From: Euryarchaeota archaeon UBA256
GTDB taxonomy: Archaea > Thermoplasmatota > Poseidoniia > Poseidoniales > Poseidoniaceae
Direction: 5' to 3'
DNA: 52,281 nt
NCBI GenBank assembly: GCA_002494645.1
Contig: DACE01000026.1
Location: 22,912 to 75,192, forward strand
Part shown: one piece after another, positions 1-8,548 of the stretch
Layout: each line of letters begins with the position of its first letter
Position numbering within the stretch: position 1 is the stretch's first letter
Notes under the pieces: model-generated
The model's input: the letters and a program-made list of their open reading frames with translations, nothing else
Told to the model about the DNA's origin: nothing
Databases searched by the model: none
Program-made: the position numbers and the translations under genes

Positions 1-549
1 GTGATCGGTACCATTCTCTTCATCATTTATTTTATTCTCGTGCTCATCGGTGGCGTTGCGGATGGAATCGCAGACTCCATTCCGTTTTTGGATGTCAATC
101 TAGAGATGGATGCGGAAGGCGTCTTCCATATGCTGACAATTCAAGGACTCCTGAGTTTCATGATGATGTTCGGTATTTTCGGGCTTGCAGCCTCACAGGC
201 TGACCAAAACTCCATCGTTGCAATCCTTGCAGGAAGCATTGCTGGTATTGCCTCTATGTGGATTGTTGGAAAAGTCTTCCAAGCCGTAGCCAGCCTCGAA
301 ACTGACGGGACGGTCGTGCACAGTGAAGCGCTCGGAGCCAAAGGAACCGTCTACCGACGAATTGAGCCCGGACAAACCGGGCAAGTTCAAGTTGAGTTCC
401 AATCCGCTCTTCGAACTTGCAACGCTGTTGCAGAAGATGAAACAATGCGCATCGAAACTGGCAAATTTGTGACGGTTGTAGGTAATATCTCTGAGATGTT
501 GATCGTCCGCCCGCTCAGTGTTGCCGATGCCATTGTGCAAGAAGAGTGA
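1..549 (+). CDS. NfeD/YqiJ-like OB-fold membrane protein (possibly 5' partial)
   Basis: A small membrane protein of the kind that partners flotillins. The first 20 residues form a hydrophobic segment, residues about 45-90 hold two more, and the C-terminal part (from about 110) has the beta-rich pattern of an NfeD/YuaF OB-fold, starting LGAKGTV and ending MLIVRP. It lies immediately upstream of a flotillin gene, and this pairing is common in bacteria and archaea and is thought to organise membrane microdomains. The reading frame is open to the first base of the window, where a GTG could be the start, so I cannot tell whether the true N-terminus is included. Family assignment rests on topology and context more than on one diagnostic motif. 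Confidence 0.72.
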   Translation: MIGTILFIIYFILVLIGGVADGIADSIPFLDVNLEMDAEGVFHMLTIQGLLSFMMMFGIFGLAASQADQNSIVAILAGSIAGIASMWIVGKVFQAVASLETDGTVVHSEALGAKGTVYRRIEPGQTGQVQVEFQSALRTCNAVAEDETMRIETGKFVTVVGNISEMLIVRPLSVADAIVQEE

Positions 550-599
550 CATCTCATGCCGTGTTAAGTATCTTAAAGGAGAAGCAGTGTGCTCAGAGC

Positions 600-1994
600 A
601 TGGCAGAGACTGGAGCAACACTTGTATTGATTGGAATCGCACTTTTCGTTGCGGTTGTCTTAGGAACAGTTTACGTGGCTACGAGCCGATACAAACTCGC
701 GCCTGCCAACAAAATCCTCGTCGTTTACGGTAATACCAAAGGTGCTGGTGCAGCAAAATGTTACCACGGTGGAGGTAAAATCGTCTGGCCACTGGTCCAG
801 AATTATGCTTTCCTCGACCTCAAGCCGATGACCATCAACATCAACCTTGAGCATGCACTTTCTCTTCAAAACATCCGTATCAACGTTCCATCGACCTTTA
901 CCATCGGTGTGTCAACTGAACCCTCAGTGATGCAGAATGCGGCCGTTCGCCTGCTCAACTTGGGCCAGACTGAGATTGAAGACATGGCCAAAGAAATTAT
1001 CTTTGGACAACTTCGTTTGACCGTTGCTTCGCTCACAATTGAAGAAATCAACAACGACCGTGAGGCCTTCTTGAGCCAAGTGGTCAACAACGTGGACGCT
1101 GAATTGCACAAGATTGGCCTCTACCTCATCAACGTCAACATTACCGATATTACTGACGAGGCCGACTACATCAAGTCCATTGGTGCAAAGGCAGCAGCAG
1201 AAGCCATTGCATCGGCTGACGTTGACCGTGCTAACGCAACTCGCCAAGGTGCAGTTGGACAAGCCGTCGCAGACCGTGACCGTGAAATTGAAGTCGCCAA
1301 GAACGAGGCTCAATCTGACAAAGGACAGAAGGAAGCCGAAGCAGACCGACGTGTTTTCGTTCAACAACAAGAATCCAAGGCGGTCGAAGGTGAGAACCTC
1401 TCCCGTGCCGAAATCGCCAGCTACAATGCGGACCTTGCTGAAAAGGAAGCAGAAGCACACAAGCGTTCAGAAGTTGCCAAGCGTAACGCTCAGGTTGAAA
1501 TCGAGAAGGCCCAATACGAGTTTGAGGGTCAACGCCTGCGTGCTGAAGAGATCGCTCGAGAAGAGATTTCCAAGCAACAAATCGAAATCGCTGCAGAGGC
1601 AGAGGCAGAACGCCAACGCCGTATTGCACGAGGTCACGCCGATGCTACCCTCGCTGCCTACAACGCAGAAGCAGAAGGTCAGCGTGCTGTCCTTGAAGCC
1701 AAGGCCGAAGGATATGCCAAGTTGGTCAAGAGTGCTGGAGGCGATGCAAAAGCCGCTGCTACACTTTTGATGGTTGAGAAGATTGAAGAATTGGTCGCTC
1801 GACAAACCGAGGCCATTGCGAACTTGAAGATTGACAAGATTACCGTTTGGGATTCAGGAAACAACGCCGAAGGTGGCGGCTCGACTTCCAACTTCGTTTC
1901 TTCTCTCATGCAGAGCCTACCACCCGTCCACGATGTAGCCAAGATGGCTGGTGTTGAACTCCCAGAGTACTTGGGCGCAATGAAAGACGAGTGA
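600..1994 (+). CDS. flotillin-like SPFH/Band 7 protein
   Basis: A 464-residue flotillin, a scaffold that oligomerises at the cytoplasmic face of the membrane. Residues about 5-26 are one hydrophobic helix, followed by an SPFH domain (about 30-200). A long Ala/Glu/Arg-rich heptad region (about 195-400) is typical of the flotillin coiled coil, and a short Gly-rich tail follows. I chose the ATG at 600, which places MAETGATLVLIG directly before the membrane helix. A purine stretch AAAGGAG lies about 18 bases upstream. A GTG at 546 overlapping the previous stop would add 18 residues and is the alternative. Position behind an NfeD/YqiJ-type gene supports a two-gene membrane-domain operon. Substrates or partners cannot be read from the sequence. 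Confidence 0.9.
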   Translation: MAETGATLVLIGIALFVAVVLGTVYVATSRYKLAPANKILVVYGNTKGAGAAKCYHGGGKIVWPLVQNYAFLDLKPMTININLEHALSLQNIRINVPSTFTIGVSTEPSVMQNAAVRLLNLGQTEIEDMAKEIIFGQLRLTVASLTIEEINNDREAFLSQVVNNVDAELHKIGLYLINVNITDITDEADYIKSIGAKAAAEAIASADVDRANATRQGAVGQAVADRDREIEVAKNEAQSDKGQKEAEADRRVFVQQQESKAVEGENLSRAEIASYNADLAEKEAEAHKRSEVAKRNAQVEIEKAQYEFEGQRLRAEEIAREEISKQQIEIAAEAEAERQRRIARGHADATLAAYNAEAEGQRAVLEAKAEGYAKLVKSAGGDAKAAATLLMVEKIEELVARQTEAIANLKIDKITVWDSGNNAEGGGSTSNFVSSLMQSLPPVHDVAKMAGVELPEYLGAMKDE

Positions 1995-2090
1995 GCATGA
2001 CCACCGCTGGCTTGCCAGGGTGTGAAAACAGCCCTCAGGCACAGAGATGAGGCGAGGGTTTCAAAGACTCCGTGACACGCAAAGGGCTTC

Positions 2091-3806
2091 ATGACCACCG
2101 ACCTTGAGATTGCTCGCTCGGCTAAAATGGAACCCATTGAAGCCATTGCGTGGAAATTAGGCATCTCTGCACATGAGATTGTACCCATGGGTCAAGGTGT
2201 TGCTAAAATCACATGGCAGGCTCTCAAAGAACGCTTTTCAAAGCCTCAAGGTAACCTCGTGCTCGTCACTTCGGTGAATCCGACACCCTTCGGCGAGGGA
2301 AAGACGGTGACGACCATTGGACTCACTCAGGCGCTGTGTCACATCGGCCAATCGGCAACCTGTGTCATTCGGGAACCTTCGATGGGGCCCGTGTTCGGTA
2401 TCAAAGGAGGAGCTGCTGGTGGTGGCCATTCACAAGTTCTCCCCATGGAGGACATCAACCTCCACCTTACAGGAGACCTTCATGCGGTCACTTCTGCTCA
2501 CAATCTTCTCTCTGCTCTCATTGACAACCATATCAAGCACGGGAACGAAGCAAAACTTGACCCAACTCGGATTTCATGGCCCCGTGTCATGGACATGAAC
2601 GACCGTTCGCTTCGACAAATCGTAATTGGGATGGGAGGTCCGGCGAATGGCCATGTAAGAGAAGACAGATTTGACATTACAGCAGCCAGCGAAGTCATGG
2701 CCATTCTCGTTCTTGCCAGCGATTATGCTGACTTGAGAACGCGTTTGGGTGAAATTGTCGTGGGTACATCCACCGAAGGAAACCCCGTGAAGGCAAGCGA
2801 AATCGGTGGATCAGGAGCCATGGCATTGCTGCTTCGACAGGCATTCCTGCCCAACCTTGCACAAACTCTGGAAGGCAATCCTGCGTTCATTCACGGAGGA
2901 CCATTTGCCAACATCGCTCACGGGAATTCAAGTATTATTGCAGACCGAATGGCGCTTGCAAGTGCTGATTTTGTTGTCACTGAAGCCGGGTTCGGTTCAG
3001 ATATGGGAGCGGAGAAATTCATGCACATCAAAGCAGCCACCTCAGGAAAAGCCCCCGACTGCATCGTGATGAATGTCACGGTACGTTCCATGAAATTACA
3101 CGGAGGAGCCTTCGGTGACCGTGGAGGAATTCGTCCCGATAAGGCAACCCTTGAGGCTGAAAATGTTGAAGCGACCACGATTGGAGCCAAAACAAACCTT
3201 GACCGCCACATTCGCAACATGGCCGCCTTTGGAATCCCAGTTGTTGTTTCCATCAATCGATTCACATCGGACACAGACTCAGAGATTGCAGCCATCGCTC
3301 ATGCTGCCCAAGAGAGCGGTGCTTCATCGGTCTGCATCACTGAAGTTCATGCAAAGGGAGGCGAAGGTGGTGAAGACCTTGCTCATGCCGTGGTAAGAGC
3401 CGTACAGGATCATGTTGCCGCAGGCCGCCCCTTCGTGCCCCTCTTCACTCCGGAAACAGACCTTCTTGCAAAGGCCGAATCCATTGCCCATCGTTTGTAC
3501 AAAGCCGATGGCTTGGACATCACCGCCAAAGCACAGCGTGAATTGGACCGCATCCGTTCATGGGGCTACGGGCATCTTCCCATCTGCATGGCGAAAACGC
3601 AATACTCGTTTTCTCACGACGCGAGTCGCTTAGGTGCGCCAACGGGATTCACCATTCCTGTACGGGAATTCCGCCTCAATGCTGGCGCTGGTTTCGTCGT
3701 GGCTGTATTGGGCAACATGATGACCATGCCGGGATTGCCCAAGCGCCCAGCTGCCCTCGACATGGACATGGACGAAGACGGCAACCTCATGGGCGTCTTT
3801 GGGTGA
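2091..3806 (+). CDS. fhs: formate-tetrahydrofolate ligase
   Basis: Catalyses ATP-dependent joining of formate to tetrahydrofolate, giving 10-formyl-THF for purine synthesis and C1 metabolism in the cytoplasm. The 571 residues are close to the usual 555-560. The family P-loop is present as TPFGEGKT (T65-T72), and long conserved family stretches follow, such as GGAAGGG near residue 107. The ATG at 2091 is the first in frame with a family-like N-terminus. The next gene, Pelota, begins 4 bases after the stop, so the two may be co-transcribed. The enzyme is chiefly bacterial, and many archaea use methanopterin instead, so its presence points to a folate-using archaeon that probably gained the gene by transfer (inference). 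Confidence 0.97.
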   Translation: MTTDLEIARSAKMEPIEAIAWKLGISAHEIVPMGQGVAKITWQALKERFSKPQGNLVLVTSVNPTPFGEGKTVTTIGLTQALCHIGQSATCVIREPSMGPVFGIKGGAAGGGHSQVLPMEDINLHLTGDLHAVTSAHNLLSALIDNHIKHGNEAKLDPTRISWPRVMDMNDRSLRQIVIGMGGPANGHVREDRFDITAASEVMAILVLASDYADLRTRLGEIVVGTSTEGNPVKASEIGGSGAMALLLRQAFLPNLAQTLEGNPAFIHGGPFANIAHGNSSIIADRMALASADFVVTEAGFGSDMGAEKFMHIKAATSGKAPDCIVMNVTVRSMKLHGGAFGDRGGIRPDKATLEAENVEATTIGAKTNLDRHIRNMAAFGIPVVVSINRFTSDTDSEIAAIAHAAQESGASSVCITEVHAKGGEGGEDLAHAVVRAVQDHVAAGRPFVPLFTPETDLLAKAESIAHRLYKADGLDITAKAQRELDRIRSWGYGHLPICMAKTQYSFSHDASRLGAPTGFTIPVREFRLNAGAGFVVAVLGNMMTMPGLPKRPAALDMDMDEDGNLMGVFG

Positions 3807-3810
3807 GTGA

Positions 3811-4875
3811 ATGAAGATTCTCAAACGGGACGTGCACGAATGGCGTTTGCGGGTTGAAACCCTTGACGACCTATGGGTGCTGGCTCGTCTCGCTCGACGA
3901 GGGATTTCTGTAGCCATGCTTGGTGAACGGCGGGACCAAACAACTGGAGGTGACGAGGGGGGTCGGTCAAAGCAGGCAGAACGCAAGAAAATGTGGATTC
4001 AACTTTCTGTCCAGACCTCTGAACACCAGTCCTTTTCCGATACCCTGCGCGTTCACGGCATCATTGAAGAAGCGCCCATCGACATTGGAATGCACCACAC
4101 GCACATGGTTGAATTACGCGACGAATTGGTACTGTTAAACTCAAAGGGGTTTTCAGCGATGGACCTTCAACTCTTGAAAGAAAGTGAAGCCGCATCCAAG
4201 CAAGGCCGGGTGGCTTTGCTGGTGGTCGAAGGGGATGAGGTGATTCTGTATTTCATCACCGCCCGTGGGCTCCGTGAAAGTGCAACATGGACCATGCGGG
4301 GCGGTGGGAAGCGAGGAGACCTACGGCAACACGATGCGATCGCATCGCAATTCCGAGCGACCGTTGTGGACGGATTAACTCAACAACTTGACGATGCTAT
4401 GCCGTTGGTCGTCTGCGGTCCGGGGAGAAACCGTGACCGAATGCTCGATGATTTACGAAGCGCAGGACACCAACGCCCAATGGTTTCGGTGGGAACCAGC
4501 ATGGGAGGGCGAGGGGCCGCCAACGAAGTGCTGCGTGACGGTCTTGCTGGTGATTTGCTGGCTCAGCATCGCATGGTTCAGGAAATCAATTTGCTCGAAG
4601 AGGCATGGACGAGAATTTCAACCGACGGGGCAGTAGCCTACGGCAGCCAATCCCTCAAAAAGGCGGTCCAGGAAGGTGCAGTTGAACGACTGCTGATTCT
4701 TGCCGATTTAATCCGTGATGACACCAGTTCATGCGATGGAACTCCCTGGAGCACCTTGGTTGAACAAATTACTGCGTTTGGAGGCGATGTTATTCAATGC
4801 TCAACAGACCATGATGCTGGAGAGCAATTGATTGGATATGGTGGCGCAGTGGCCCTCTTACGCTACGCGGTGTGA
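3811..4875 (+). CDS. pelA: Pelota (Dom34), ribosome rescue factor
   Basis: Archaeal Pelota, a relative of release factor aRF1 that enters the empty A site of stalled ribosomes and, with ABCE1, splits them. The 354 residues match the family length. The N-terminal Sm-like domain (about 1-130) opens with MKILKRD and contains the family stretch TLRVHGIIEEAP. It is followed by the central eRF1_2 domain and the C-terminal eRF1_3 domain (about 250-354), which ends with GGAVALLRYAV. There is no GGQ motif, as expected for Pelota and unlike aRF1. The start lies 4 bases after the formate-THF ligase stop. Confidence 0.96.
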   Translation: MKILKRDVHEWRLRVETLDDLWVLARLARRGISVAMLGERRDQTTGGDEGGRSKQAERKKMWIQLSVQTSEHQSFSDTLRVHGIIEEAPIDIGMHHTHMVELRDELVLLNSKGFSAMDLQLLKESEAASKQGRVALLVVEGDEVILYFITARGLRESATWTMRGGGKRGDLRQHDAIASQFRATVVDGLTQQLDDAMPLVVCGPGRNRDRMLDDLRSAGHQRPMVSVGTSMGGRGAANEVLRDGLAGDLLAQHRMVQEINLLEEAWTRISTDGAVAYGSQSLKKAVQEGAVERLLILADLIRDDTSSCDGTPWSTLVEQITAFGGDVIQCSTDHDAGEQLIGYGGAVALLRYAV

Positions 4876-4879
4876 TGCA

Positions 4880-5182
4880 ATGAACGTGATTGAATTCTCA
4901 GAACTTGGCGAGGATATACGTGCCAGTCTGCAAGGAAAGCGATGGCTCTTGCTGACGGCAGAAGAACTCTCACAAGCTACTGCTGCACTGATGTTCAGCG
5001 AATTGGAAGATGTTCTGGTCGCAGTGGATTATCGAGGACATGACGTTGAAGATGGCATGTGGGCAAGAGCGGTTCACTTGCTCTTGGTTGATGAAGGAAC
5101 ACCGACGTCTCAATTGCAACGGGAAACTGGAATTTCAAAAGTTGTATCTGGAAGCGGTGAGCTCACCGCTCACTTATGGTAG
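4880..5182 (+). CDS. hypothetical protein, 100 aa
   Basis: An unrecognised soluble acidic protein of 100 residues. I chose the ATG at 4880, which is 4 bases after the Pelota stop, because upstream extension would run far into Pelota. The product has a plausible alpha/beta pattern with hydrophobic strands such as RWLLLTA and DVLVAVDYRG, but no motif I can name. Its TAG stop at 5180-5182 directly touches the 3' end of the opposing tRNA-Val gene. Position suggests co-transcription with Pelota. Confidence 0.65.
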   Translation: MNVIEFSELGEDIRASLQGKRWLLLTAEELSQATAALMFSELEDVLVAVDYRGHDVEDGMWARAVHLLLVDEGTPTSQLQRETGISKVVSGSGELTAHLW

Positions 5183-5255
5183 TGGGTCTGGAGGGACTCG
5201 AACCCTCGATCAACTCCGTGTAAGGGAGGTGTCATAGCCGCTAGACCACAGACCC
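5183..5255 (-). tRNA. tRNA-Val (UAC)
   Basis: Folds as a cloverleaf on the minus strand. The acceptor arms GGGTCTG and CAGACCC pair fully with discriminator A, and the T arm contains GGTTCGAGTCC. The anticodon loop CTTACAC gives UAC (valine). The anticodon stem has four pairs plus a C27/U43 mismatch. CCA is not encoded, as is usual in many archaea. The 3' end abuts the stop codon of the convergent 100-aa gene with no spacer. Confidence 0.93.
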
Positions 5256-5265
5256 ATGCAGTCCT

Positions 5266-5293
5266 GTCGGACTCCCTTTTTCAAGAGTCCGAC
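5266..5293. repeat. 9-bp perfect inverted repeat upstream of tRNA-Val
   Basis: GTCGGACTC at 5266-5274 is exactly matched by GAGTCCGAC at 5285-5293, with a 10-base spacer rich in T on the plus strand. It lies between the 5' end of the tRNA (5255) and the start of pncC (5336). The A-rich spacer read on the minus strand falls roughly where a tRNA TATA element would lie (about 25 bases upstream). It could be an operator or a transcript hairpin; the sequence does not decide. Confidence 0.6.
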
Positions 5294-5335
5294 GAATGCG
5301 GTAACCTCAAAACAGGTAGCGACGAGCCTTTGTTA

Positions 5336-6031
5336 ATGGATGCTAATATCCAAGCGGCCGCCGCTCGTCTTGTTCGCAAACTGAAAGAAGGTGGCTTGTC
5401 TATTACCGTAGCAGAATCCTGTACCGGGGGCTTGCTCGCCAGTACCTTGACCGACATCACTGGAGCAAGTGGATGGTTCCGTCAATCTTGGGTCACATAC
5501 GCCAATGATGCGAAAATCGAGGTTCTGGGAGTCAATGCCGATGATTTGAATGCTCGTGGGGCTGTATCTGCCAAAGTCGCAATCCAAATGGCACAGGGCG
5601 CGTTAAAGGCTGCAAATGCAGACTATGCTATCTCTGTCACAGGAATTGCGGGCCCGACGAACGAAGGGAGTTCCAAACCTGTTGGGACTGTCTATGTCGG
5701 TATCGCATCCGAATTTTGGGCCGAAGCAAAACGAACTCAAATTGGTGGAACTCGGTCTGAAAATAAAAATGGCTTTGTCCATTTTGCCCTCCGTACAGCG
5801 ATGGAGTGCTTTGAAGCCGCAATGAGTAGAGAAAAGGCAGAAGGTATCCAAGCAGAACTTGCTGAACTTGAAGCAGAACGAAAGAAGGCTGAGTTAGAGG
5901 CTGAGCGTGAACGCCGTGACCAAGAAGCCCGTGAAAACGCCCCCTGGCAGGATGAGGCTTGGTCGAAAGAAGATGGAGAGCAAGGCGATGAAATTGGTTT
6001 GGAAGTGGAGTGGAACGAGAGCGAGGAATGA
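5336..6031 (+). CDS. pncC: PncC/CinA C-terminal family nicotinamide-nucleotide amidase with acidic tail
   Basis: Deamidates nicotinamide mononucleotide to nicotinic acid mononucleotide, recycling the pyridine ring of NAD. Residues 1-165 form a CinA C-terminal domain with the hallmark AESCTGG (26-32), a GASGWF segment and the SVTGIAGP loop near residue 105. The remaining 65 residues are unusual: a charged Glu/Lys/Arg helix (EAERKKAELEAER) followed by an acidic tail, absent from standard PncC. The ATG at 5336 gives MDANIQ; a TTG two codons upstream is possible. The enzyme activity is inferred from the family and the role of the tail is unknown. Confidence 0.88.
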   Translation: MDANIQAAAARLVRKLKEGGLSITVAESCTGGLLASTLTDITGASGWFRQSWVTYANDAKIEVLGVNADDLNARGAVSAKVAIQMAQGALKAANADYAISVTGIAGPTNEGSSKPVGTVYVGIASEFWAEAKRTQIGGTRSENKNGFVHFALRTAMECFEAAMSREKAEGIQAELAELEAERKKAELEAERERRDQEARENAPWQDEAWSKEDGEQGDEIGLEVEWNESEE

Positions 6032-6096
6032 TTCCTCACTGTTGAGCCAAGGGATTCGTCCACATACCTTTTGAAGCGTCGGTTCTGTATCGTTTC

Positions 6097-7698
6097 ATGG
6101 GTGAGCCGTGGGCAAGTATTGCGGCTCGCTTACGCCAACAAAGATTACTCGCCCCTAAATCCCTTCATCAGCAATTACTCGACCTTGAAAATCCATTGGA
6201 AGTGGTCGATGCTGCTTCTGCATTGAACATATCGTCAGGCATGCTCAACGCTGAACAATTGCAACAGATGATTGCTCATGCAAGCCAAGCAGGGCCGCCC
6301 TCGTTGCCGGCGAATGGGCAAATCGTCAACCAAGCACCCAGCGATTTAGCGCGTTCAATTGCACCAATCCATGAACCTGAACCAATCGATATCCATCTGC
6401 GCAACAACCTACCGGATTGGAACCAAGCGGATTTCTCAATGAACGCAAGTGAAACACCAAGCGACATCAGTGTACACTTCGACATCACCGGAAATTCGGT
6501 TACTGAAGGAAAAATGGCGGACATCAATGCCTGTTTCAATGACCGCTTGAAAAGCATCCGCAAACTCATAATTCAGAATTCAAAACTCCCACGTAAGCAT
6601 CAAGAAATTGGGCGATTGGTGGCAGAAACTTCTCGCTATCAAGGCTACGAAAACAAGGCCGTTGCCATCGGTTTGGTCAATGAGCCTCGGTACACCAAAA
6701 ACGGTCACCTCATGTGGGGACTCGAAGATGAGACAGGAGAAATGACCTGTTTGTTGACCAAACGGAGCGGTGATGACCGTGACAGAGCCCATGAGGCCAT
6801 CATCGAGGCAGGTCTCATGCCCGATGATGTATTGGGAGTCTCGGGTACATTCAGTCAAACTGGGGATTTATTCTATGTTGATGATTTACACTTCCCTTTG
6901 GAAACAAAGCATGAGAAGGTGAGTTCAGAGGTCGGTGTGAGTGTCGCATTCCTTTCAGACATACACGTTGGTTCCAAAACATTCCTTGAGGCGCAATGGC
7001 ATAAGATGGTTCGATGGTTCCACACCGACCCACTTGCAAAGACGATCAAATATCTCATTCTCTCCGGAGATTGCGTCGATGGAGTTGGCATCTATCCGGG
7101 TCAAGACAAAGAATTGGCAATTCCCGACCTTTTTGCACAATATACGGAATTTGCTCGTCTGCTTGAATTATTACCAGAATGGGTTGAATGCATCATGCTT
7201 CCTGGAAACCATGATGCTGTACGACCAGCTGAACCTCAACCTACCTTCGATAAGGACATTCAGCAGGATTACAACACCACGACCTTTGTAGGAAACCCCT
7301 GTGATTTTTCACTCCACGGAGTTCGATTACTCTCATATCATGGAAAATCAATCGATGACTTTGTCGGAGGTCTGCGAACGGTCACCTACGCTGAGCCTGT
7401 TGAGGCCATGCGAGAAATGTTGAGAAGGCGCCATCTTGCCCCCCAATGGGGAGGAAAAACTCCACTTTCTCCAGAACCTGAAGACGGGTTGGTGATACGA
7501 GAAGTCCCAGATATCTTTGTCACAGGTCACGTTCACGGTCACGAATGCGTTGACTTTCGAGGAACAACCTTGGTCTGTTCAAGCACATGGCAAGACCAAA
7601 CATCCTATCAGCGGATGTTGGGATTCCAGCCAAAACCATGTATGCTGACCATCATCAATTTGAAAAGTCACAAATCCATTTCAATTCCTTTCGCTTGA
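6097..7698 (+). CDS. polB: DNA polymerase D small subunit DP1 (3'-5' exonuclease)
   Basis: The small subunit of the archaeal replicative polymerase PolD, which proofreads with a Mre11-like nuclease. The 533 residues comprise a low-complexity N-terminal region, an OB-fold (about 150-270) and a calcineurin-type phosphoesterase domain. All metal motifs are visible: SDIHVG (about 285), GDCVDG (about 323), PGNHDAVRP (about 369) and VTGHVHGHE (about 475). The nuclease therefore looks intact. The large subunit DP2 is not in this window. The ATG at 6097 is the first in frame. The gene is convergent with the HAD phosphatase, with 13 bases between stops. Confidence 0.96.
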   Translation: MGEPWASIAARLRQQRLLAPKSLHQQLLDLENPLEVVDAASALNISSGMLNAEQLQQMIAHASQAGPPSLPANGQIVNQAPSDLARSIAPIHEPEPIDIHLRNNLPDWNQADFSMNASETPSDISVHFDITGNSVTEGKMADINACFNDRLKSIRKLIIQNSKLPRKHQEIGRLVAETSRYQGYENKAVAIGLVNEPRYTKNGHLMWGLEDETGEMTCLLTKRSGDDRDRAHEAIIEAGLMPDDVLGVSGTFSQTGDLFYVDDLHFPLETKHEKVSSEVGVSVAFLSDIHVGSKTFLEAQWHKMVRWFHTDPLAKTIKYLILSGDCVDGVGIYPGQDKELAIPDLFAQYTEFARLLELLPEWVECIMLPGNHDAVRPAEPQPTFDKDIQQDYNTTTFVGNPCDFSLHGVRLLSYHGKSIDDFVGGLRTVTYAEPVEAMREMLRRRHLAPQWGGKTPLSPEPEDGLVIREVPDIFVTGHVHGHECVDFRGTTLVCSSTWQDQTSYQRMLGFQPKPCMLTIINLKSHKSISIPFA

Positions 7699-7711
7699 TG
7701 AAAGGTGGAAT

Positions 7712-8395
7712 TCAATCCTTTGGACGAAGTCCCAGAAGGGGTAGAATCTCTCGCAAATCTTTCACCGTCACAACGGGAACTCCTGCATCAGAAAAAGCCT
7801 CAATGGAAGATTCACGGGTAGGGTTGAACCCAATAAACCGGCTTCCCGAAACGCGCATGGATAAATCCATCTCTGAGTCTCCAACTGAAACGCAGTCTGC
7901 AACATCAAAACCCTGCATTTCTAACAGGCGATGGATGATCTCTCCTTTACCGCTGGCATGAAGCCGACAAATCCCCTCGTCGGTCAAGTAGCCCTCGTCG
8001 TCGAAAACAAATCCATTAGCAATCCAATCGTCCACGTCCAGCATGGCTGCAATCGAACTCACAAAAACGTCAACGCCAGCGCTGACGATGGCAACATAGA
8101 TTCCTTCGTCTTGGAGTCGTTGAACGGTTTCTCGAGCACCCTGCATCAGATTAACACCGGCATAGGCACGAAAGATCTCATCCTGATGGATGGGGTTCTG
8201 TACGGCTTTCCACAGTTGGATATCCGAGCGCATGAACTCAACGTCCGAGAGTTCGCCACGGATGAACCTGTTCAGGTTCAATCCATTGTCGGTCCCGAAG
8301 GCATCGTGCAACGTTCGCCAAGAACTCACAGCGTCAACCAGTACACCGTCGCAATCAAAGACGACAACCTTTGGCGGTCGAGTATCTGAGTCCAT
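7712..8395 (-). CDS. HAD-superfamily phosphatase, SerB-like
   Basis: A 227-residue HAD hydrolase resembling phosphoserine phosphatases. Motif I is FDCDGVLVD (nucleophile D14, acid D16), motif II is in IVSAGVDVF, and motif III is VSVGDSEMDLS with the metal-binding aspartates. The helical cap between motifs I and II fits subclass I. I chose the ATG at 8395, which puts motif I at the usual distance from the N-terminus; upstream extension to 8497 adds Cys/Pro-rich residues unlike the family. The substrate is uncertain: phosphoserine is likely, but other phosphomonoesters are possible. The gene follows the giant surface gene by 153 bases. Confidence 0.85.
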   Translation of the reverse strand: MDSDTRPPKVVVFDCDGVLVDAVSSWRTLHDAFGTDNGLNLNRFIRGELSDVEFMRSDIQLWKAVQNPIHQDEIFRAYAGVNLMQGARETVQRLQDEGIYVAIVSAGVDVFVSSIAAMLDVDDWIANGFVFDDEGYLTDEGICRLHASGKGEIIHRLLEMQGFDVADCVSVGDSEMDLSMRVSGSRFIGFNPTRESSIEAFSDAGVPVVTVKDLREILPLLGLRPKD

Positions 8396-8461
8396 GATAC
8401 ATCCAGCGTATACTACCTTGAAAGGCTTCGCTTGTGTACACAATCCAACACACCAAGGAAA

Positions 8462-8481
8462 GGAGACCCCGAAGGGTCCCC
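8462..8481 (-). terminator. hairpin with UUCG loop after the giant gene
   Basis: Read on the minus strand, GGGGACCC and GGGTCTCC form an 8-bp stem (one G-U pair) closed by a TTCG tetraloop. It lies between the stop of the giant gene (8549) and the HAD phosphatase start. No T-run follows, so it may be an RNA-processing or stability element and not a simple terminator. Confidence 0.5.
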
Positions 8482-8505
8482 TCTCCGAGGGACACACTCC
8501 AACCA

Positions 8506-8519
8506 GTGACCGAGGTCAC
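8506..8519 (-). repeat. GTGACC/GGTCAC inverted repeat
   Basis: A perfect 6-bp inverted repeat with a 2-base centre, 30 bases after the giant gene's stop codon. As RNA the loop would be tight, so a palindromic protein site is also possible. With the neighbouring UUCG hairpin it makes a structured 3' region. Confidence 0.35.
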
Positions 8520-8548
8520 CGACCGGCATTCGTGTAGGGCCTTCAGGC

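Noticed and set aside
546..599. GTG start for the flotillin overlapping the previous stop
   Set aside because: Possible but less likely: the added 18 residues are polar with two cysteines and push the membrane helix away from the N-terminus.
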